31,613 nucleotides of DNA from Streptococcus vestibularis ATCC 49124 (lineage in GTDB: Bacteria; Bacillota; Bacilli; Lactobacillales; Streptococcaceae): positions 74,738-106,350 of the forward strand of contig NZ_GL831112.1 of assembly GCF_000188295.1 (NCBI RefSeq), read 5' to 3'. Numbering within the stretch: the stretch's first letter is position 1; every line of letters starts with the position of its first letter. Shown here piece after piece: positions 8,691 to 18,640 of this stretch. The translations under genes were made by a program, and so were the position numbers. The notes under the pieces were generated by a model. The model did not search any database. It saw nothing but the letters and a program-made list of their open reading frames with translations, and was not told the origin of the DNA.

Positions 8691-8714
8691 TAAGAAAGGA
8701 GAAATCAGTTAAAA

Positions 8715-9338
8715 ATGGCAAACGTAAAACTATTTGACCAAACTGGTAAAGAAGTTAGTACAGTTGAACTTAACGACGCTATCTTCGGTATCGAACCAAA
8801 CGAATCAGTAGTATTTGATGTCGTAATCAGCCAACGTGCTAGCCTTCGCCAAGGTACTCACGCGGTTAAAAACCGTTCAGCAGTATCAGGTGGTGGACGT
8901 AAACCATGGCGTCAAAAAGGGACTGGACGTGCTCGTCAAGGTTCTATCCGCTCACCACAATGGCGTGGTGGTGGTGTTGTCTTCGGACCAACTCCACGTT
9001 CTTACGGATACAAACTTCCACAAAAAGTTCGTCGCCTTGCATTGAAATCTGTTTACTCAGCTAAAGTTGCAGAAGATAAATTTGTAGCAGTTGAAGCTCT
9101 TTCATTTGCAGCTCCAAAAACTGCTGAATTCGCAAACGTTCTTTCAGCTCTTAGCATCGATTCTAAAGTACTTGTTATCGTTGAAGAAGGAAACAAATTT
9201 GCTGAACTTTCAGCACGTAACCTTGCAAACGTAACTGTTGCAACTCCTGCAACTGCAAGTGTACTTGACATCGTAAACGCAGATAAACTTCTTGTTACTA
9301 AAGAAGCTATCTCATCAATCGAGGAGGTTCTTGCATAA
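8715..9338 (+). CDS. rplD: 50S ribosomal protein L4
   Basis: A 207-residue protein with the tunnel-lining loop containing [19 protein letters not shown] (about residues 58-76) and the following [13 protein letters not shown]. In enterobacteria L4 also represses the S10 operon through the leader; whether that holds here is unknown. The TAA overlaps the ATG of rplW by one base (TAATG at 9336-9340), so the two are translationally coupled. Confidence 0.98.
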   Translation: MANVKLFDQTGKEVSTVELNDAIFGIEPNESVVFDVVISQRASLRQGTHAVKNRSAVSGGGRKPWRQKGTGRARQGSIRSPQWRGGGVVFGPTPRSYGYKLPQKVRRLALKSVYSAKVAEDKFVAVEALSFAAPKTAEFANVLSALSIDSKVLVIVEEGNKFAELSARNLANVTVATPATASVLDIVNADKLLVTKEAISSIEEVLA

Positions 9339-9634
9339 TGAATTTGTATGACGTAATCAAAAAACCTGTTATCACTGAGAAATCTATGATTGCTCTTGAA
9401 GCAGGAAAATACACTTTCGAAGTTGATACACGTGCACACAAACTCTTGATCAAACAAGCAGTTGAAGCTGCATTTGAAGGTGTTAAAGTTGCTAGCGTGA
9501 ACACTGTAACTGTTAAACCAAAACAAAAACGTGTTGGACGTTACACTGGTTTCACTTCAAAAACTAAAAAAGCTATCATCACTCTTACAGCTGATTCTAA
9601 AGCAATCGAGTTGTTTGCAGCTGAAGCTGAATAA
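9338..9634 (+). CDS. rplW: 50S ribosomal protein L23
   Basis: A 98-residue protein starting [17 protein letters not shown], with the family's [17 protein letters not shown] loop. It lies at the exit of the peptide tunnel and is the docking site for trigger factor and SRP. Its Shine-Dalgarno (GAGGAGG) is inside the end of rplD and the start codon overlaps the rplD stop. Confidence 0.98.
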   Translation: MNLYDVIKKPVITEKSMIALEAGKYTFEVDTRAHKLLIKQAVEAAFEGVKVASVNTVTVKPKQKRVGRYTGFTSKTKKAIITLTADSKAIELFAAEAE

Positions 9635-9651
9635 TCAAAGGAGAAATTAAC

Positions 9652-10485
9652 GTGGGTATTAAAGTTTATAAACCAACGACAAATGGCCGTCGTAACATGA
9701 CTTCTTTGGATTTCGCAGAAATCACTACAAGCACTCCTGAAAAATCATTGCTTGTTTCTCTTAAGAACAAAGCTGGTCGTAACAACAACGGTCGTATCAC
9801 TGTACGTCACCAAGGTGGCGGACACAAACGTCACTACCGTTTGATTGACTTCAAACGTAACAAAGATGGCGTTGAAGCAGTTGTTAAAACAATTGAGTAT
9901 GATCCAAACCGTACTGCAAACATCGCTCTTGTACACTACACTGACGGGGTTAAAGCTTACATCGTCGCACCTAAAGGTCTTGAAGTAGGTCAACGTATCG
10001 TTTCGGGTCCAGATGCGGATATCAAGATTGGTAACGCTCTTCCACTTGCAAACATCCCAGTTGGTACAGTTATCCACAACATTGAGCTTCAACCAGGTAA
10101 AGGTGCTGAACTTATCCGTGCCGCTGGTGCTTCTGCTCAAGTTTTGGGTCAAGAAGGTAAATACGTACTTGTTCGTCTTCAATCAGGCGAAGTTCGTATG
10201 ATTCTTGGTACTTGTCGTGCAACTATCGGTACTGTAGGTAACGAACAACAATCACTTATCAACCTTGGTAAAGCCGGTCGTAATCGCTGGAAAGGTATTC
10301 GCCCAACAGTTCGTGGTTCTGTAATGAACCCTAACGATCACCCACACGGTGGTGGTGAAGGTAAAGCACCAGTTGGACGTAAAGCGCCATCTACTCCATG
10401 GGGTAAACCTGCGCTTGGTCTTAAAACTCGTAACAAGAAAGCTAAATCTGACAAACTTATCGTTCGTCGTCGTAACGAAAAATAA
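9652..10485 (+). CDS. rplB: 50S ribosomal protein L2
   Basis: A 277-residue protein with the conserved [12 protein letters not shown] segment near residue 50 and the C-terminal [17 protein letters not shown] that contains the highly conserved histidine near the peptidyl transferase centre. Translation starts at GTG 9652 behind AAAGGAGA. The next gene follows after 93 bases that hold a small hairpin. Confidence 0.98.
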   Translation: MGIKVYKPTTNGRRNMTSLDFAEITTSTPEKSLLVSLKNKAGRNNNGRITVRHQGGGHKRHYRLIDFKRNKDGVEAVVKTIEYDPNRTANIALVHYTDGVKAYIVAPKGLEVGQRIVSGPDADIKIGNALPLANIPVGTVIHNIELQPGKGAELIRAAGASAQVLGQEGKYVLVRLQSGEVRMILGTCRATIGTVGNEQQSLINLGKAGRNRWKGIRPTVRGSVMNPNDHPHGGGEGKAPVGRKAPSTPWGKPALGLKTRNKKAKSDKLIVRRRNEK

Positions 10486-10517
10486 TTTAGTCGCTTAGCG
10501 CATAACATCCGCCAACT

Positions 10518-10542
10518 CGGTAGCACTTCTTAGTGCAAGCCG
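10518..10542 (+). other. Intercistronic hairpin rplB-rpsS
   Basis: GCACT (10523-10527) and AGTGC (10532-10536) close a TCTT loop, with outer CGG/CCG pairs. There is no T tail, so it is more likely an mRNA processing or stability element than a terminator. Confidence 0.45.
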
Positions 10543-10578
10543 CTGTGGTACATTCAATTTAAAGGAGAAAACTACAAA

Positions 10579-10857
10579 ATGGGACGTAGTCTTAAAAAAG
10601 GACCTTTCGTCGATGAGCATTTGATGAAAAAAGTTGAAGCTCAAGCAAATGACGAAAAGAAAAAAGTAATTAAAACTTGGTCACGTCGTTCAACGATTTT
10701 CCCAAGTTTCATCGGATACACTATCGCAGTTTATGATGGACGTAAACATGTTCCTGTTTACATCCAAGAAGACATGGTAGGTCACAAACTTGGTGAATTT
10801 GCACCAACTCGTACTTACAAAGGTCACGCAGCTGACGATAAGAAAACACGTCGTTAA
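10579..10857 (+). CDS. rpsS: 30S ribosomal protein S19
   Basis: A 92-residue protein, [15 protein letters not shown] at the start and the conserved [16 protein letters not shown] near the end. It sits in the head of the small subunit with S13. Start ATG follows AAAGGAGA; rplV begins 15 bases after the stop behind a strong GGAGGAGG. Confidence 0.98.
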
Positions 10858-10872
10858 TAGGAGGAGGACACA

Positions 10873-11217
10873 ATGGCAGAAATTACTTCAGCTAAAGCAA
10901 TGGCTCGTACAGTGCGTGTTTCACCTCGTAAAACACGTCTTGTTCTTGATCTTATCCGTGGTAAGAACGTTGCTGATGCAATCGCAATCTTGAAATTCAC
11001 TCCAAACAAAGCAGCTCGCATTGTTGAGAAAACACTTAACTCTGCTATCGCTAATGCAGAAAACAACTTTGGTTTGGAAAAAGCTAACTTGGTAGTATCT
11101 GAAACATTCGCAAACGAAGGACCAACAATGAAACGTTTCCGTCCACGTGCGAAAGGTTCAGCTTCACCAATCAACAAACGCACAACTCACGTAACAGTAG
11201 TTGTGTCAGAAAAATAA
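10873..11217 (+). CDS. rplV: 50S ribosomal protein L22
   Basis: A 114-residue protein. The core contains [20 protein letters not shown], and the beta-hairpin that lines the exit tunnel is seen in [20 protein letters not shown] (about residues 81-100), the known site of macrolide-related changes in the family. The loop looks wild-type in length. rpsC follows after 12 bases. Confidence 0.98.
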   Translation: MAEITSAKAMARTVRVSPRKTRLVLDLIRGKNVADAIAILKFTPNKAARIVEKTLNSAIANAENNFGLEKANLVVSETFANEGPTMKRFRPRAKGSASPINKRTTHVTVVVSEK

Positions 11218-11229
11218 GGAGGTAAACTC

Positions 11230-11883
11230 GTGGGTCAAAAAGTACATCCAATTGGTATGCGTGTCGGGATCATCCGTGACTGGGATGCGAAATGGTATGC
11301 TGAAAAAGAATACGCAGATTACCTTCACGAAGATTTGGCAATCCGCAAATTCATTCAAAAAGAACTTGCAGACGCTTCAGTTTCAACTATTGAAATTGAA
11401 CGTGCTGTAAACAAAGTTATTGTTTCACTTCACACTGCTAAACCAGGTATGGTTATCGGTAAAGGTGGATCAAACGTTGACGCTCTTCGCGCTCAACTTA
11501 ATAAATTGACTGGAAAACAAGTTCACATCAACATCGTTGAAATCAAAAAACCTGATTTGGACGCTCACCTTGTTGGTGAAACTATTGCTCGTCAACTTGA
11601 GCAACGTGTTGCTTTCCGTCGTGCACAAAAACAAGCTATCCAACGTGCAATGCGTGCTGGAGCTAAAGGGATCAAGACTCAAGTATCAGGTCGCTTGAAC
11701 GGTGCAGATATCGCCCGTGCAGAAGGATACTCAGAAGGTACAGTTCCACTTCACACACTTCGCGCTGATATCGATTACGCTTGGGAAGAAGCTGACACAA
11801 CTTACGGTAAACTTGGTGTTAAAGTTTGGATCTACCGTGGAGAAGTTCTTCCAGCTCGTAAAAACACTAAAGGAGGCAAATAA
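11230..11883 (+). CDS. rpsC: 30S ribosomal protein S3
   Basis: A 217-residue protein with an N-terminal KH domain whose RNA-binding loop reads [13 protein letters not shown] (about residues 76-88) and the C-terminal S3 domain ([21 protein letters not shown]). S3 helps form the mRNA entry channel. It starts with GTG at 11230 behind AAGGAGG. rplP begins three bases after its stop, so the rplP ribosome site (AAAGGAGG) lies within the end of rpsC. Confidence 0.98.
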   Translation: MGQKVHPIGMRVGIIRDWDAKWYAEKEYADYLHEDLAIRKFIQKELADASVSTIEIERAVNKVIVSLHTAKPGMVIGKGGSNVDALRAQLNKLTGKQVHINIVEIKKPDLDAHLVGETIARQLEQRVAFRRAQKQAIQRAMRAGAKGIKTQVSGRLNGADIARAEGYSEGTVPLHTLRADIDYAWEEADTTYGKLGVKVWIYRGEVLPARKNTKGGK

Positions 11884-11886
11884 CAA

Positions 11887-12300
11887 ATGTTAGTACCTAA
11901 ACGTGTTAAACACCGTCGTGAATTCCGTGGAAAAATGCGCGGTGAGGCTAAAGGCGGTAAAGAAGTATCATTCGGTGAATACGGTCTTCAAGCTACAACT
12001 AGCCACTGGATTACAAACCGTCAAATCGAGGCTGCTCGTATTGCCATGACTCGTTACATGAAACGTGGTGGTAAGGTTTGGATTAAGATCTTCCCACACA
12101 AATCATACACTGCTAAAGCTATCGGTGTACGTATGGGTTCTGGTAAAGGGGCACCTGAAGGTTGGGTAGCACCAGTTAAACGTGGTAAAGTAATGTTCGA
12201 AATCGCAGGTGTTTCTGAAGAAGTTGCACGTGAAGCGCTTCGTCTTGCTAGCCACAAATTGCCAGTTAAATGTAAATTCGTGAAACGTGAAGCAGAATAA
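11887..12300 (+). CDS. rplP: 50S ribosomal protein L16
   Basis: A 137-residue protein with [19 protein letters not shown] at the start and the conserved [20 protein letters not shown] in the second half. L16 contacts the A-site tRNA region and is a late assembly protein. Spacing to rpsC (3 bases) and rpmC (9 bases) indicates tight coupling. Confidence 0.98.
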   Translation: MLVPKRVKHRREFRGKMRGEAKGGKEVSFGEYGLQATTSHWITNRQIEAARIAMTRYMKRGGKVWIKIFPHKSYTAKAIGVRMGSGKGAPEGWVAPVKRGKVMFEIAGVSEEVAREALRLASHKLPVKCKFVKREAE

Positions 12301-12309
12301 GGAGAAGAC

Positions 12310-12516
12310 ATGAAACTTGAAGAAATCAAAAAGTTTGTTGCTGAGCTTCGTGGCTTGTCTCAAGAAGAGCTTGCTAAAAAAGAAAACGAACTTAAGAAAG
12401 AACTTTTCGACCTTCGTTTCCAAGCTGCAGCAGGTCAACTTGATCAAACTGCCCGTTTGAACGAAGTGAAAAAACAAATTGCACGTGTTAAAACTGTGCA
12501 ATCTGAAATCAAATAA
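12310..12516 (+). CDS. rpmC: 50S ribosomal protein L29
   Basis: A 68-residue, highly helical protein with the family signature ([19 protein letters not shown]) in the middle. It lies beside L23 at the tunnel exit. ATG 12310 follows AAGGAGAAG, which overlaps the rplP stop. Confidence 0.97.
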   Translation: MKLEEIKKFVAELRGLSQEELAKKENELKKELFDLRFQAAAGQLDQTARLNEVKKQIARVKTVQSEIK

Positions 12517-12543
12517 TAGATTGGGAAAGGAGCAATTCTAATA

Positions 12544-12804
12544 ATGGAACGTAATCAACGTAAAACCCTTGTTGGACGCGTAGTATCTGACAAGATGGAT
12601 AAAACAATCACAGTTGTAGTTGAAACTAAACGTAACCACCCAGTCTATGGTAAACGTATCAACTATTCTAAAAAATACAAAGCACATGATGAAAACAACG
12701 TTGCTAAAGAAGGCGATATCGTTCGTATCATGGAAACTCGCCCACTTTCAGCTACAAAACGCTTCCGTCTTGTAGAAGTTGTGGAAGAAGCTGTTATTAT
12801 CTAA
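12544..12804 (+). CDS. rpsQ: 30S ribosomal protein S17
   Basis: An 86-residue OB-fold protein with [19 protein letters not shown] at the N-terminus and the S17 signature [20 protein letters not shown] in the second half. It is an early 16S rRNA binder. rplN follows after 24 bases behind AAAGGAGA. Confidence 0.98.
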
Positions 12805-12828
12805 TAAAACTAAAAGGAGACAATTGAA

Positions 12829-13197
12829 ATGATTCAACAAGAAAGTCGCTTAAAAGTTGCTGATAATAGCGGTGCTCGTGAAATCTTGACTATCAAAGTT
12901 CTTGGTGGTTCAGGACGTAAATTCGCTAACATCGGCGACGTTATCGTTGCAACTGTTAAACAAGCTACACCAGGTGGAGCTGTTAAAAAAGGTGATGTTG
13001 TTAAAGCTGTTATCGTTCGTACAAAAACTGGTGCTCGCCGTCCAGACGGTTCATACATCAAGTTTGATGACAATGCTGCAGTAATCATCCGCGATGACAA
13101 AACTCCTCGTGGAACTCGTATCTTTGGCCCTGTTGCACGTGAATTGCGTGAAGGTGGATACATGCGTATCGTATCTTTGGCGCCAGAAGTACTTTAA
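12829..13197 (+). CDS. rplN: 50S ribosomal protein L14
   Basis: A 122-residue protein beginning [20 protein letters not shown], with the family motif around [20 protein letters not shown]14 forms part of the inter-subunit bridge and binds RsfS. An 80-base gap with a hairpin separates it from rplX. Confidence 0.98.
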   Translation: MIQQESRLKVADNSGAREILTIKVLGGSGRKFANIGDVIVATVKQATPGGAVKKGDVVKAVIVRTKTGARRPDGSYIKFDDNAAVIIRDDKTPRGTRIFGPVARELREGGYMRIVSLAPEVL

Positions 13198-13219
13198 TCT
13201 GAATTAACACAAACTTAGT

Positions 13220-13238
13220 CCCCTGATATATTCAGGGT
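13220..13238 (+). other. Intercistronic hairpin rplN-rplX
   Basis: CCCTGA (13221-13226) pairs with TCAGGG (13232-13237) around TATAT. No T tail follows, so termination is unlikely. Confidence 0.5.
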
Positions 13239-13277
13239 GCCCATTGAGGCGTAAGAAATAATAGGAGAAATACTCAA

Positions 13278-13583
13278 ATGTTTGTAAAAAAAGGCGATAA
13301 AGTTCGCGTTATTGCTGGTAAAGACAAAGGAACTGAAGCAGTAGTTCTTAAAGCTCTTCCAAAAGTAAACAAAGTTGTTGTTGAAGGTGTTGCAATCATC
13401 AAAAAACACCAAAAACCATCAGCTGAAAACCCTCAAGGTGCTATCGTGGAAAAAGAAGCACCAATCCACGCTTCAAACGTTCAAGTTCTTGACAAGAACG
13501 GTGTAGCTGGACGTGTAGGTTACAAAGTTGTTGACGGCACAAAAGTTCGTTACAACAAAAAATCAGGCGAAGTGCTTGACTAA
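13278..13583 (+). CDS. rplX: 50S ribosomal protein L24
   Basis: A 101-residue protein with an N-terminal KOW motif ([20 protein letters not shown]) and the typical [20 protein letters not shown]. It is one of two initiators of 50S assembly. The frame ends at TAA before AAGGAAAGGAGA of rplE. Confidence 0.98.
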   Translation: MFVKKGDKVRVIAGKDKGTEAVVLKALPKVNKVVVEGVAIIKKHQKPSAENPQGAIVEKEAPIHASNVQVLDKNGVAGRVGYKVVDGTKVRYNKKSGEVLD

Positions 13584-13609
13584 TCACGAAGGAAAGGAGA
13601 AAGTATTAA

Positions 13610-14152
13610 ATGGCTAACCGTCTTAAAGAAAAATACACTAACGAAGTAATTCCAGCTTTGACTGAAAAATTCAATTATTCTTCAGTTATGGCTGTGCCAA
13701 AAGTTGATAAAATCGTTATCAATATGGGTGTTGGTGAAGCTGTAAACAACGCTAAAACTCTTGAAAAAGCTGCTGCTGAGTTGGCACTTATTTCAGGTCA
13801 AAAACCATTGATTACTAAAGCTAAGAAATCAATCGCTGGCTTCCGTCTTCGTGAAGGTGTAGCGATCGGTGCTAAAGTTACCCTTCGTGGTGAACGCATG
13901 TACGAATTCTTGGATAAATTGGTATCAGTATCACTTCCACGTGTTCGTGACTTCCATGGTGTTCCAACTAAATCATTTGATGGACGTGGTAACTACACAC
14001 TTGGTGTTAAAGAACAACTTATCTTCCCAGAAATCAACTTCGACGATGTTGATAAAGTACGTGGTATGGATATCGTTATCGTAACTACTGCTAACACTGA
14101 CGAAGAAGGTCGTGAATTGCTTAAAGGCCTTGGAATGCCTTTTGCAAAATAA
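13610..14152 (+). CDS. rplE: 50S ribosomal protein L5
   Basis: A 180-residue protein with the conserved [16 protein letters not shown] near residue 30, the [18 protein letters not shown] segment and the C-terminal [20 protein letters not shown]. It binds 5S rRNA together with L18. Only 17 bases separate it from rpsN. Confidence 0.98.
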   Translation: MANRLKEKYTNEVIPALTEKFNYSSVMAVPKVDKIVINMGVGEAVNNAKTLEKAAAELALISGQKPLITKAKKSIAGFRLREGVAIGAKVTLRGERMYEFLDKLVSVSLPRVRDFHGVPTKSFDGRGNYTLGVKEQLIFPEINFDDVDKVRGMDIVIVTTANTDEEGRELLKGLGMPFAK

Positions 14153-14169
14153 TCTAGGAGGTAAATAAA

Positions 14170-14355
14170 TTGGCTAAAAAATCAATGATTGCTAAGAACA
14201 AACGCCCTGCGAAGTTCTCTACGCAAGCTTACACTCGTTGCGAACGTTGTGGACGTCCACACTCAGTTTATCGCAAATTTAAACTTTGCCGTGTTTGCTT
14301 CCGTGAATTGGCTTACAAAGGTCAAATTCCAGGTGTTACCAAAGCTTCTTGGTAA
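14170..14355 (+). CDS. rpsN: 30S ribosomal protein S14, zinc-binding type
   Basis: A 61-residue S14 of the zinc-containing form: two CxxC pairs, Cys24/Cys27 (RCERCGR) and Cys40/Cys43 (LCRVC), are present. Start is TTG at 14170 behind AGGAGG. The position between rplE and rpsH is normal for Firmicutes. Many Firmicutes also have a zinc-free paralog elsewhere for zinc starvation. Confidence 0.97.
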   Translation: MAKKSMIAKNKRPAKFSTQAYTRCERCGRPHSVYRKFKLCRVCFRELAYKGQIPGVTKASW

Positions 14356-14363
14356 AAACATGG

Positions 14364-14397
14364 TACATTTAAGTTAGTTCCACCTAATTTGAATGTA
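14364..14397 (+). other. Long intercistronic hairpin rpsN-rpsH
   Basis: TACATTTAAGTTAG (14364-14377) pairs over 14 bases, with two G-U pairs, with CTAATTTGAATGTA (14384-14397) around a six-base loop. It starts eight bases after the rpsN stop; no long T run follows. The remainder of the 122-base gap has GAGC/GCTC and ACTAG/CTAGT pairs. Confidence 0.6.
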
Positions 14398-14477
14398 TTT
14401 AACACAATCTGAGCCTAGCTCAATCATTAACTAGCAAGTGAATTATTCAAACTACTAGTAAGAGGAGAAAATATAAA

Positions 14478-14876
14478 ATGGTTATGACTGACCCAATTGC
14501 AGATTTCTTGACACGTATTCGTAACGCTAACCAAGCTAAACACGAAGTGCTTGAAGTACCTGCATCAAACATTAAAAAAGGTATCGCTGAAATTCTTAAA
14601 CGTGAAGGTTTCGTAAAAAATGTTGAAGTTATCGAAGATGACAAACAAGGTATCATCCGCGTATTCTTGAAATACGGACAAAACGGTGAACGTGTTATCA
14701 CTAACTTGAAACGTATTTCTAAACCAGGTCTTCGTGTTTACTCTAAACGTGAAGATGTTCCTAAAGTTCTTAACGGCCTTGGAATCGCGATCATCTCTAC
14801 TTCAGAAGGTCTTTTGACTGATAAAGAAGCTCGTCAAAAGAACGTTGGTGGAGAAGTTATCGCTTACGTTTGGTAA
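14478..14876 (+). CDS. rpsH: 30S ribosomal protein S8
   Basis: A 132-residue protein starting [17 protein letters not shown], with the C-terminal rRNA-binding core [21 protein letters not shown] and closing GGEVIAYVW. It binds the 16S central domain; in enterobacteria it represses the spc operon. The start ATG follows AAGAGGAGAAAA. Confidence 0.98.
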   Translation: MVMTDPIADFLTRIRNANQAKHEVLEVPASNIKKGIAEILKREGFVKNVEVIEDDKQGIIRVFLKYGQNGERVITNLKRISKPGLRVYSKREDVPKVLNGLGIAIISTSEGLLTDKEARQKNVGGEVIAYVW

Positions 14877-14914
14877 GAAGCTGGTACTAAGTACTTATCT
14901 CAAATGATTTGTGC

Positions 14915-14944
14915 GAGTTTCATTGATTATATTCGCTGAAACTC
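14915..14944 (+). other. Intercistronic hairpin rpsH-rplF
   Basis: GAGTTTCA (14915-14922) pairs perfectly with TGAAACTC (14937-14944) around a 14-base loop in the 126-base gap. There is no T tail. Confidence 0.5.
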
Positions 14945-15002
14945 ATCCCCGTGAAAACTAGTCACTTTGTGGCTTGATAATCTAACAGGAGAATTAAATA
15001 CT

Positions 15003-15539
15003 ATGTCACGTATTGGTAATAAAGTTATTACTTTGCCTGCTGGTGTTGAAGTAACAAACAACGATAATGTTGTTACTGTTAAAGGACCTAAAGGCGAACT
15101 CACTCGTGAGTTTAACAAAAACATTGAAATCAAAGTTGAAGGCAATGAAGTTACACTTCACCGTCCAAACGACTCAAAAGAAAACAAAACAATCCACGGT
15201 ACTTCACGTGCAAACTTGAACAACATGGTTGTTGGTGTTTCAGAAGGTTTCAAAAAAGAACTTGAAATGCGCGGTGTCGGATATCGTGCGCAACTCCAAG
15301 GAACAAAACTTGTTCTTTCAGTTGGTAAATCTCACCAAGACGAAGTTGAAGCTCCAGAAGGTATTACTTTTGAAGTACCATCTGCAACTTCAATTGTTGT
15401 TAGCGGTATCAACAAAGAAGTTGTTGGTCAAACAGCAGCTTACATCCGTAGCCTTCGTTCACCAGAACCTTACAAAGGTAAAGGTATCCGTTACGTTGGT
15501 GAATACGTACGTCGTAAAGAAGGTAAAACTGGTAAATAA
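15003..15539 (+). CDS. rplF: 50S ribosomal protein L6
   Basis: A 178-residue protein. I chose ATG 15003 (MSRIGNK), which is the conserved L6 start and lies behind ACAGGAG; an open frame extends 12 codons further upstream but has no ribosome site. The second half has the family signature [18 protein letters not shown] and the ending [21 protein letters not shown]6 sits near the factor-binding region of the large subunit. Confidence 0.97.
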   Translation: MSRIGNKVITLPAGVEVTNNDNVVTVKGPKGELTREFNKNIEIKVEGNEVTLHRPNDSKENKTIHGTSRANLNNMVVGVSEGFKKELEMRGVGYRAQLQGTKLVLSVGKSHQDEVEAPEGITFEVPSATSIVVSGINKEVVGQTAAYIRSLRSPEPYKGKGIRYVGEYVRRKEGKTGK

Positions 15540-15628
15540 TAGGATTTCATCCTTGTGGCTATTCTTTTTGGATTGCCTACTTACCAAAAGCTCTCATGAG
15601 CAAGCATTATAATTAAGAGGTGAAAATT

Positions 15629-15985
15629 GTGATTTCGAAACCAGATAAAAATAAACTCCGCCAAAAACGCCACCGTCGCGTTCGCGGAAAACTCTCTGGA
15701 ACTGCTGATCGCCCACGTTTGAACATTTTCCGTTCTAATACAGGCATCTACGCTCAAGTTATTGATGACGTAGCGGGTGTAACGCTCGCAAGTGCATCAA
15801 CTCTTGATAAAGAAGTTTCTAAAGGAACTAAAACAGAACAAGCCGTTGTTGTCGGTAAACTTGTTGCTGAACGCGCAGTAGCTAAAGGTATTTCTGAAGT
15901 GGTGTTTGACCGCGGTGGATATCTCTATCACGGACGTGTTAAAGCTTTGGCTGACTCAGCTCGTGAAAACGGATTGAAATTCTAA
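15629..15985 (+). CDS. rplR: 50S ribosomal protein L18
   Basis: A 118-residue protein ([20 protein letters not shown]) that binds 5S rRNA. GTG 15629 is taken as the start because AAGAGG (15615-15620) then lies eight bases upstream and the protein matches other streptococcal L18; GTG 15620 would overlap that site. The conserved [24 protein letters not shown] forms the C-terminus. Confidence 0.95.
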   Translation: MISKPDKNKLRQKRHRRVRGKLSGTADRPRLNIFRSNTGIYAQVIDDVAGVTLASASTLDKEVSKGTKTEQAVVVGKLVAERAVAKGISEVVFDRGGYLYHGRVKALADSARENGLKF

Positions 15986-16003
15986 TAGGGAGGACACTTA
16001 ATA

Positions 16004-16498
16004 ATGGCATTTAAAGATAATGCAGTAGAACTTGAAGAACGCGTAGTTGCTATCAACCGTGTTACTAAAGTTGTAAAAGGTGGACGCAACATGCGTTTTG
16101 CTGCTCTTGTTGTTGTTGGTGACCGTAATGGTCGCGTAGGATTTGGTACTGGTAAATCTCAAGAGGTTCCAGAAGCTATCCGTAAAGCAGTTGAAGCAGC
16201 TAAGAAAAACCTTATCGAAGTTCCTATGGTTGGTACAACTATTCCTCACGAAGTTCGTTCAGAATTTGGTGGAGCGAAAGTATTGTTGAAACCAGCTGTT
16301 GAAGGGGCTGGGGTTGCCGCTGGTGGTGCAGTTCGTGCCGTCATCGAATTGGCTGGTGTTGCTGATGTAACATCTAAATCACTCGGTTCAAACACTCCAA
16401 TCAACATCGTTCGTGCGACTGTTGAAGGATTGAAACAACTTAAACGTGCTGAAGAAGTTGCGGCTCTTCGTGGCATCTCAGTATCTGACTTGGCATAA
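16004..16498 (+). CDS. rpsE: 30S ribosomal protein S5
   Basis: A 164-residue protein with the N-terminal double-stranded RNA-binding domain ([35 protein letters not shown]) and the C-terminal S5 fold ([20 protein letters not shown]). It takes part in decoding accuracy. The loop around GGRNMRF, the known site of spectinomycin-resistance changes in the family, appears normal. rpmD follows after 14 bases. Confidence 0.98.
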   Translation: MAFKDNAVELEERVVAINRVTKVVKGGRNMRFAALVVVGDRNGRVGFGTGKSQEVPEAIRKAVEAAKKNLIEVPMVGTTIPHEVRSEFGGAKVLLKPAVEGAGVAAGGAVRAVIELAGVADVTSKSLGSNTPINIVRATVEGLKQLKRAEEVAALRGISVSDLA

Positions 16499-16512
16499 GA
16501 AAGGAGATAACA

Positions 16513-16695
16513 ATGGCTCAAATTAAAATTACTTTGACTAAGTCTCCAATCGGACGCAAACCAGAACAACGTAAAACAGTTGTTGCTCTTGGACTTGGTA
16601 AATTGAATAGCTCAGTTGTTAAAGAAGACAACGCTGCTATCCGTGGTATGGTCAACGCAGTATCTCACTTGGTAACTGTAGAAGACGTTAAATAA
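16513..16695 (+). CDS. rpmD: 50S ribosomal protein L30
   Basis: A 60-residue protein with the L30 pattern: [24 protein letters not shown], then [17 protein letters not shown] at the end. The ATG follows AAGGAGA. A 127-base gap with a very stable hairpin separates it from rplO. Confidence 0.97.
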   Translation: MAQIKITLTKSPIGRKPEQRKTVVALGLGKLNSSVVKEDNAAIRGMVNAVSHLVTVEDVK

Positions 16696-16702
16696 AAATT
16701 GA

Positions 16703-16734
16703 TTTAAGTCGTGAGGGTTCCCTTGCGACTTAAA
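16703..16734 (+). other. Very stable intercistronic hairpin rpmD-rplO
   Basis: TTTAAGTCG (16703-16711) pairs perfectly with CGACTTAAA (16726-16734), continued by two G-U pairs and AGGG/CCCT up to a tight loop. It starts seven bases after the rpmD stop. No T run follows, so a role in mRNA processing or in altering expression of the downstream rplO-secY-adk segment is more likely than termination. Confidence 0.65.
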
Positions 16735-16822
16735 CTGAATTTCATGTATAGGCGAGTTTCTAATTAAGCTACCTTACTTGGTTAGAGGCGCTAGCATTTT
16801 ACAAAAAGAGGAGAAAATAATA

Positions 16823-17263
16823 ATGAAACTTCATGAATTGAAACCTGCTGAAGGTTCTCGTAAAGTCCGTAACCGTGTAGGTCGTGGTACTTCATCTGGT
16901 AACGGTAAAACTTCAGGCCGTGGTCAAAAAGGTCAAAAAGCTCGTAGCGGTGGTGGTGTACGTCCAGGATTTGAAGGTGGACAAACTCCATTGTTCCGTC
17001 GTCTTCCAAAACGTGGATTCACTAACATCAACGCTAAAGAATACGCACTTGTAAACCTTGATCAATTGAACGTCTTTGAAGATGGTACAGAAGTAACTCC
17101 AGCAGTTCTTAAAGAAGCTGGAATCGTTCGTGCTGAAAAATCAGGCGTTAAAGTTCTTGGTAACGGCGAATTGACTAAGAAATTGACTGTTAAAGCAGCT
17201 AAATTCTCAAAATCTGCTGAAGCAGCTATCACTGCTAAAGGTGGTTCAATCGAAGTCATCTAA
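16823..17263 (+). CDS. rplO: 50S ribosomal protein L15
   Basis: A 146-residue protein ([20 protein letters not shown]). The Gly/Lys/Arg-rich N-terminal extension [20 protein letters not shown] is typical, as is [20 protein letters not shown] 16823 follows AGAGGAGAAAA; the frame extends upstream without a better start. secY starts 17 bases after the stop, so the two are co-translated as usual in spc operons. Confidence 0.97.
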   Translation: MKLHELKPAEGSRKVRNRVGRGTSSGNGKTSGRGQKGQKARSGGGVRPGFEGGQTPLFRRLPKRGFTNINAKEYALVNLDQLNVFEDGTEVTPAVLKEAGIVRAEKSGVKVLGNGELTKKLTVKAAKFSKSAEAAITAKGGSIEVI

Positions 17264-17279
17264 TGAGGGGTAACTCATT

Positions 17280-18575
17280 ATGTTCTTTAAACTATTAAAA
17301 GACGCATTGAAGGTCAAAAACGTTCGTAATAAGATTTTATTTACAATCTTCATTATTTTCGTTTTTCGTGTAGGGACTCATGTAACAGTTCCTGGTATCA
17401 ATGCGGAAAGTTTGAAACAATTAAGTGATTTACCTTTCTTGAACATGCTTAACTTGGTGTCTGGTAATGCCATGAATAACTTCTCTATCTTCTCGATGGG
17501 GGTTAGTCCTTACATTACAGCATCAATCATTGTCCAACTTTTGCAGATGGATATCTATCCAAAATTTGTGGAGTGGGGCAAACAAGGGGAAGTTGGTCGT
17601 CGTAAATTGAACCAAGCGACTCGCTACATCACTCTTGTTTTAGCCTTTGTTCAATCGATTGGTATTACAGCAAGTTTTAATACTCTCTCATCAATTTCAT
17701 TGGTTAAAACACCAAATGTTTCAACCTACCTATTGATTGGGACAATCCTAACTGCTGGTAGCATAATTGTGACATGGCTGGGTGAACAAATCACAGATAA
17801 AGGTTTTGGTAATGGTGTGTCAATGATTATTTTTTCAGGGATCATTGCTTCTATTCCAAAAATGTTCTCAACAATTTACGAGGATTTCTTTGTCAACGTT
17901 CGTTCAGGAGAATTGACTCGTTCATATATCATAGTAGTTTTGCTAATTGTGGTAGGTTTGGCGATTGTCTTCTTTACGACATTTGTTCAACAGGCAGAAT
18001 ATCAAATTCCAATTCAATATACTAAATTGGTTCAAGGGGCTCCAACGAGTTCTTACCTTCCATTGAAAGTTAATCCGGCTGGTGTTATTCCCGTTATCTT
18101 TGCTAGCTCGATTACAACAATTCCTAGTACTATTCTTCCATTCTTCTCTAAGGTTACATGGTTATCAAACTTACAAGGACTACTCTCGTATAATACACCT
18201 AGTGGAATGCTTACTTACGCGATATTGATTATCTTGTTTTCATTCTTCTACACATTTGTCCAAGTAAATCCTGAAAAAACTGCTGAAAATCTTCAAAAGA
18301 ATGGGTCTTACATTCCTAGCGTTCGTCCAGGTCGTGAGACTGAAAAGTACATGTCTTCATTGCTTAAGAGATTGGCAACAATCGGAGCTGTATTTCTCGC
18401 GTTTATTTCATTGGCTCCTATTGCGGCTCAACAGTTTATGCACCTTACAAGCTCAATCGCGCTTGGTGGTACATCTCTCTTGATCTTGATTTCAACTGGT
18501 ATCGAAGGTATGAAGCAACTTGAAGGTTACCTATTGAAACGTCAGTACGTTGGATTTATGAATCTTGAAGACTAA
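17280..18575 (+). CDS. secY: Preprotein translocase subunit SecY
   Basis: A 431-residue membrane protein with ten predicted transmembrane segments, the channel of the Sec translocase with SecE and SecG. Conserved features include FRVGTHVTVPGI after the first segment, SIFSMGVSPYITASIIVQLLQMD (segment 2 region), the LGEQITDKGFGNGVSMIIFSGI segment and the cytoplasmic loop NPEKTAENLQKNGSYIPSVRPG. Length is close to other streptococcal SecY. It is the last gene before the terminator-like hairpin at 18594-18636; adk follows with its own leader region. Confidence 0.98.
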   Translation: MFFKLLKDALKVKNVRNKILFTIFIIFVFRVGTHVTVPGINAESLKQLSDLPFLNMLNLVSGNAMNNFSIFSMGVSPYITASIIVQLLQMDIYPKFVEWGKQGEVGRRKLNQATRYITLVLAFVQSIGITASFNTLSSISLVKTPNVSTYLLIGTILTAGSIIVTWLGEQITDKGFGNGVSMIIFSGIIASIPKMFSTIYEDFFVNVRSGELTRSYIIVVLLIVVGLAIVFFTTFVQQAEYQIPIQYTKLVQGAPTSSYLPLKVNPAGVIPVIFASSITTIPSTILPFFSKVTWLSNLQGLLSYNTPSGMLTYAILIILFSFFYTFVQVNPEKTAENLQKNGSYIPSVRPGRETEKYMSSLLKRLATIGAVFLAFISLAPIAAQQFMHLTSSIALGGTSLLILISTGIEGMKQLEGYLLKRQYVGFMNLED

Positions 18576-18593
18576 GTCTTCTCATGAACAATT

Positions 18594-18639
18594 GAGAGGG
18601 AAAGAAAGGTTACTTTCTGTCCCTTCTCTTTTGTTTTTT
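18594..18639 (+). terminator. Hairpin with T-rich tail between secY and adk
   Basis: GAGAGGGA (from 18594) and TCCCTTCTC (ending 18628) form the stem base, and AGAAAG/CTTTCT extend it inside; TTTTGTTTTTT follows. It has the form of a terminator and may reduce read-through into adk. Confidence 0.75.
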
Positions 18640-18640
18640 G

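Noticed and set aside
14967..15002. Longer rplF start at 14967
   Set aside because: The extra 12 codons have no ribosome site, and the conserved L6 N-terminus MSRIGNK starts at 15003 behind AGGAG.
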